Shown here one piece after another: positions 57,185 through 59,939 of a DNA stretch of 59,939 bases; the first letter of the stretch is position 1, and every line of letters begins with the position of its first letter. This DNA comes from Planctomycetaceae bacterium. Its GTDB lineage: Bacteria; Planctomycetota; Planctomycetia; Pirellulales; UBA1268. The notes beneath the pieces were generated by a model. That model saw only the letters and a program-made list of their open reading frames with translations, had not been told where the DNA came from and ran no database searches. The DNA is taken from assembly GCA_902629495.1 (NCBI GenBank), contig CACORA010000012.1:1-59939 (forward strand), read 5' to 3'. The translations under genes were made by a program, and so were the position numbers.

Positions 57185-58312
57185 ATGATGCCTAGAACAT
57201 CGATGCCAGTTAGCTGGAAAGCCGTGGCCTTCTGTCTCCTTATTTTTTTAGAGCCTGGCTGCAGTCGCACTCCAAAACATGTATCTTTTGAACAGGACAC
57301 GCTGGAAAAGCGTTTGCCTGCAGACATGACTTCGCTTTGTCAACGTATAGATGCAATTCTTGTACACACTCGTGATAATCGACTGCTTGATACATCAACC
57401 CATGGTGCCTGGCAGGTGGTCCATGGGATCCTTGCATTTGGAAAAGACTTTCCGCTTCGTCATGACAATACAGTCTCCCCTGCACTCGATTACCTATTGG
57501 GTGGCGGCAAGATAAAAGGCTGGGTACTTCGGCCATCGACTCTTGGTATTCGCGCTATTGTGGAAGGCGGCAGCACAACGGCCCAAGGCCACCCTGATCA
57601 ATGGCTTGGTTACCTTTCCCAGTACGGCATTGCAGCCTGTGGCGCAGCACCGGTTTCACTTGAGACCAAAATTATTGTGGCAGATCGTACGTTCACTGTT
57701 GCTGACCTTCTTGCACAAAGTCAAGCCGACATCGTAGCCGGCCAGGAAGCCACGTGGACACTGATGGCATTGTCAACATATCTTGATCATGATGAAGAGT
57801 GGATATCGCATGATGGTGAACGCTGGACACTTGAACGCGTTGTGGAGATGGAAGTAGATCATGATATTTTTTCGAGTGCCTGTGGTGGAGCACATCGTTT
57901 ATACGGACTGATCACTGCGCTAAAGCATTACATGGCTGCGACAAATACTGAATGGGGGGCACTCCATGGAGTCTGGGGCCGTGCCGCCGACATCATCGAT
58001 AATTGCATAGAGAGAGCTCGATATTTTCAGCAAGCTGACGGAAGCTTCTCAATACATGCCTTCGAACGACCTGGGTACTCATCTGATGTATTCATTAATT
58101 TGGGATCGACTGGACATGTGTTTGAAGTAGTCGCTACGGCCGTTGATCCTGTACGTCTTGATGAACCGTGGATTACCCGAGCTGCTGACAGACTTGTAAC
58201 CTTGCTCGAACAGACAGCAGATATTGACGTTGAGTGTGGGGCCCTTTATCACGCCATCCATGGACTTGCTATCTACAAACATCGCATTCAAAAAACAGTT
58301 GCTGAACCTTAG
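57185..58312 (+). CDS. Lipoprotein, possibly alpha/alpha-toroid
   Basis: 375 residues with a lipoprotein leader: CLLIFLEPGC, Cys26 likely acylated. The rest is soluble and helical, with regular hydrophobic/aromatic steps (GAWQVVHGILAFGKDFPL, ATWTLMALSTYL, GGAHRLYGLITALKHYM, GALYHAIHGLAIYKH), suggesting an alpha/alpha toroid. I do not recognise a named family. It ends 78 bases before the H-NOX-kinase gene on the same strand. Two adjacent ATGs (57185 and 57188) could start it. Confidence 0.62.
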   Translation: MMPRTSMPVSWKAVAFCLLIFLEPGCSRTPKHVSFEQDTLEKRLPADMTSLCQRIDAILVHTRDNRLLDTSTHGAWQVVHGILAFGKDFPLRHDNTVSPALDYLLGGGKIKGWVLRPSTLGIRAIVEGGSTTAQGHPDQWLGYLSQYGIAACGAAPVSLETKIIVADRTFTVADLLAQSQADIVAGQEATWTLMALSTYLDHDEEWISHDGERWTLERVVEMEVDHDIFSSACGGAHRLYGLITALKHYMAATNTEWGALHGVWGRAADIIDNCIERARYFQQADGSFSIHAFERPGYSSDVFINLGSTGHVFEVVATAVDPVRLDEPWITRAADRLVTLLEQTADIDVECGALYHAIHGLAIYKHRIQKTVAEP

Positions 58313-58317
58313 AATGT

Positions 58318-58346
58318 TTTCTGTCGCACCAACGTAATGTTATGAT
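58318..58346 (+). promoter_or_regulatory. Candidate extended -10 promoter for the H-NOX kinase
   Basis: TGT-TATGAT, with TATGAT at 58341-58346, matches an extended -10; a weak TTTCTG at 58318-58323 is 17 bases upstream. It would give a leader of about 38 bases before the ATG at 58391. Unproven. Confidence 0.3.
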
Positions 58347-58390
58347 ACACCGGGGCATTGGCTGTTATCTTTTTCTAATCGTCTTCATCA

Positions 58391-59893
58391 ATGCACGGAC
58401 TCATCTTCTTTTACATTCGAAAATTTGCTGACACTGTGTCATCTGATACAGCATCGTGGTCAGTCTTGCGATCAACCGTAGCTACCAGTCACGAAAAGTA
58501 TCTCCCTTCAGGTACGTACCCCGACTCAGAGGCCATTCATCTTCTGGAATCTCTTGCGGCATCTGCCAATGAACCCTTGCCGTCGGTTATTGAAAAATTT
58601 GGGATGTTTCTTGCCCCACAACTTCTCAAGGTAGCCGGTCAATATATCGATCCTGATTGGTCCGCTCTTGATCTTATTGAACACACTGAATCCATCATGC
58701 ACTCGATGATTCGTTCCACCAATCCTGGAGCAGAACCTCCAGTACTCGATACGGTAAGAGAGTCTCCTTCAGAACTAACGATTATTTATAGTTCCCAACG
58801 CAAACTTTGCATTCTAGCCAAGGGCCTCATTCGTGGCATTGGTAAACACTATGGACAAGAACTCACGATTGATGAGACATGCTGCATGCATCATGGCTCA
58901 CCTTTTTGCACCTTGGTTGTAAACACTGAGAAACACGATACGCATGAAGAAGCAGCATCGCTGTATGACACAATTGAGTTTGATGAAGACGATGCTGAAA
59001 TGGTCAAGGACTCCTCCTCTCAAGCTGTTCCTTCAGCACAATCCCATCAGCTTGAGCATCCCAGTCAGATTGGGTCATACAAGATCTTGAATGATATTGG
59101 TAGGGGTGGCATGGGGAAAGTTTTTCTTGGTCATGATGAGCAGCTTCAGCGTGAAGTTGCCATAAAAGTCATGCATTCTCACCGAGCGCATAATCAAGCT
59201 GCTCGCAAGCGATTCTTAAATGAGAGTCGGGCAACGGCCGCTATCAATCATCCCCATGTTGTAACCATTCATCAGGTTGGTGAGCATGACGGCATTCCCT
59301 TCATTGTCATGCAACGACTCGAAGGATGCACCCTCCAGAAATACTGTGCTGAATTCAGTAGCCTTTCCGTCGGAGAGGTGCTCAGAATTGGTCGTGAAGT
59401 TGCACTTGGACTTGAAGCTGCTCATTTACATAGCCTTGTTCATCGAGATATCAAACCAGCCAACATTATTCTTGAAGGACCGAAAAAGCATGTAAAAATT
59501 ATTGATTTTGGCCTTGCACTAGACACTCTAGAAAGTTCCTCAAAAGTCACCGATGATGGATCAATCGTAGGAACTCCCGCCTACATGTCTCCAGAACGAG
59601 TTAATGGTGACACCATTGATGCTCAGAGTGATATTTTTAGTCTTGGCATCATTCTCTATGAGATGTTCAGTGGAAAACTTCCTTTTGAAGGAGAATCGAT
59701 CGTAACAACACTTGTGGCCATTGCTCGCGGACATGCCGAGCCACTTCATAAAATCGCTCCTGATATTCCTCCGTTGGTGAGTAGCTTTATCATGCAAATG
59801 ATTGCACCAGACAAAGCAGATCGCCCCGCCACTGCGTCAATCGTGGTAAAATCTATTGAAGAGATCGAAAAGCAATTGAGTTCTGATGGTTAG
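58391..59893 (+). CDS. H-NOX (haem NO/O2 sensor)-Ser/Thr protein kinase fusion
   Basis: 500 residues. Residues 1-180 are H-NOX-like: the start MHGLIFFYIRKF, His104 in SIMHSMIRSTNPG aligning by eye with the proximal His of guanylyl cyclase beta-1 (His105), and Y-S-S-Q-R at 133-137, the YxSxR haem-propionate motif. The distal Tyr of O2-binding H-NOX appears absent (Leu142 by eye), which favours NO over O2. Residues about 180-225 are an acidic linker. Residues 228-490 are a Hanks-type kinase: GRGGMGKV, Lys259 in VAIKV, HRDIKPAN (Asp353), DFG (Asp372), GTPAYMSPE. No transmembrane helix or C-terminal sensor is seen, so it is cytosolic. Haem binding and kinase control are inferred. Confidence 0.85.
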   Translation: MHGLIFFYIRKFADTVSSDTASWSVLRSTVATSHEKYLPSGTYPDSEAIHLLESLAASANEPLPSVIEKFGMFLAPQLLKVAGQYIDPDWSALDLIEHTESIMHSMIRSTNPGAEPPVLDTVRESPSELTIIYSSQRKLCILAKGLIRGIGKHYGQELTIDETCCMHHGSPFCTLVVNTEKHDTHEEAASLYDTIEFDEDDAEMVKDSSSQAVPSAQSHQLEHPSQIGSYKILNDIGRGGMGKVFLGHDEQLQREVAIKVMHSHRAHNQAARKRFLNESRATAAINHPHVVTIHQVGEHDGIPFIVMQRLEGCTLQKYCAEFSSLSVGEVLRIGREVALGLEAAHLHSLVHRDIKPANIILEGPKKHVKIIDFGLALDTLESSSKVTDDGSIVGTPAYMSPERVNGDTIDAQSDIFSLGIILYEMFSGKLPFEGESIVTTLVAIARGHAEPLHKIAPDIPPLVSSFIMQMIAPDKADRPATASIVVKSIEEIEKQLSSDG

Positions 59894-59939
59894 ATGCAAG
59901 TGCCCGCTGCACCTCTTTAACAAGATTTGACTCTTTTCC

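Noticed and set aside
58391..58960. Sensor domain of the kinase as a generic 4-vinyl-reductase/V4R domain
   Set aside because: The YxSxR motif, the MHGLI start and the proximal His spacing fit H-NOX much better. V4R-type domains are distantly similar in their C-terminal Cys/His segment (CCMHHGSPFC), so this is kept only as a weaker alternative to be tested by profile search.
1..59939. tRNA genes, rRNA genes, CRISPR arrays, insertion sequences
   Set aside because: Looked for in the intergenic stretches on both strands by eye; none was recognised. A tRNAscan and Infernal run would be decisive.

Overview
The window looks like chromosomal DNA of a planctomycete, probably Pirellulaceae-like with moderate GC. 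The evidence is the combination of two DUF1592/DUF1552 cytochrome pairs, an arylsulfatase, a DUF1080 protein, tetrahydromethanopterin-linked C1 genes (fhcA, fhcB, fhcC), a MoxR/DUF58/vWA cluster, a HAMP kinase with an NtrC-type regulator, and a Hanks-type Ser/Thr kinase. No rRNA, tRNA, CRISPR array, insertion sequence or phage gene was recognised, and coding density is high. Function calls rest on motif and family recognition by eye; no database search was run. Many starts were moved downstream of the longest open frame to the best ATG/GTG with a Shine-Dalgarno site or a conserved N-terminus; each case is noted.

Layout. 1-1347 (minus): a cut-off secreted Gly/Met-rich protein, then rplM-rpsI. 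1621-4583 (plus): three-gene proton-translocating transhydrogenase pntAA-pntAB-pntB. 4603-7419 (minus): scpA, an RNase Z-like protein and a HemW-like protein. 7477-22614 (plus): a long co-directional run of HIT protein, dNTPase, PIN-TRAM protein, DUF1592/DUF1552 pair, DUF1080 protein, fhcB-fhcA, a giant hydrolase-cytochrome-DUF1592 fusion and a second DUF1552 protein. 22623-25889 (minus): sulfatase, glycosyltransferase and hpt. 25937-26725 (plus): an esterase-fold protein without its serine.

26766-32648 (minus): fba, kdsD, kdsC and a very large LptC/LptA-like protein. This resembles the proteobacterial LPS order and supports a Kdo-containing outer membrane. 32785-33225 (plus): DUF454. 33299-38458 (minus): MFS transporter, Cys/Gly/His-rich lipoprotein, and a four-gene acyl-carrier-protein cluster (two FabZ-like dehydratases, ACP, KAS). 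38459-39058 is the only long non-coding stretch and holds a perfect hairpin. 39059-40865 (plus): fhcC, rpsL and rpsG; S12 carries Arg where streptomycin-sensitive bacteria have Lys.

40890-43115 (minus): sppA-yjbQ. 43281-44024 (plus): lexA with a basic Ser/Lys-rich tail. 44062-47089 (minus): sensor kinase and NtrC-family regulator. 47176-53784 (minus): MoxR-DUF58-vWA-vWA operon, divergent from an 800-residue toroid/DUF4159 protein at 53920. 56373-57065 (minus): a membrane zinc peptidase. 57185-59893 (plus): a predicted toroid-like lipoprotein and an apparent H-NOX (haem nitric-oxide/oxygen sensor) domain fused to a Ser/Thr protein kinase. That fusion is the most striking gene in the window.
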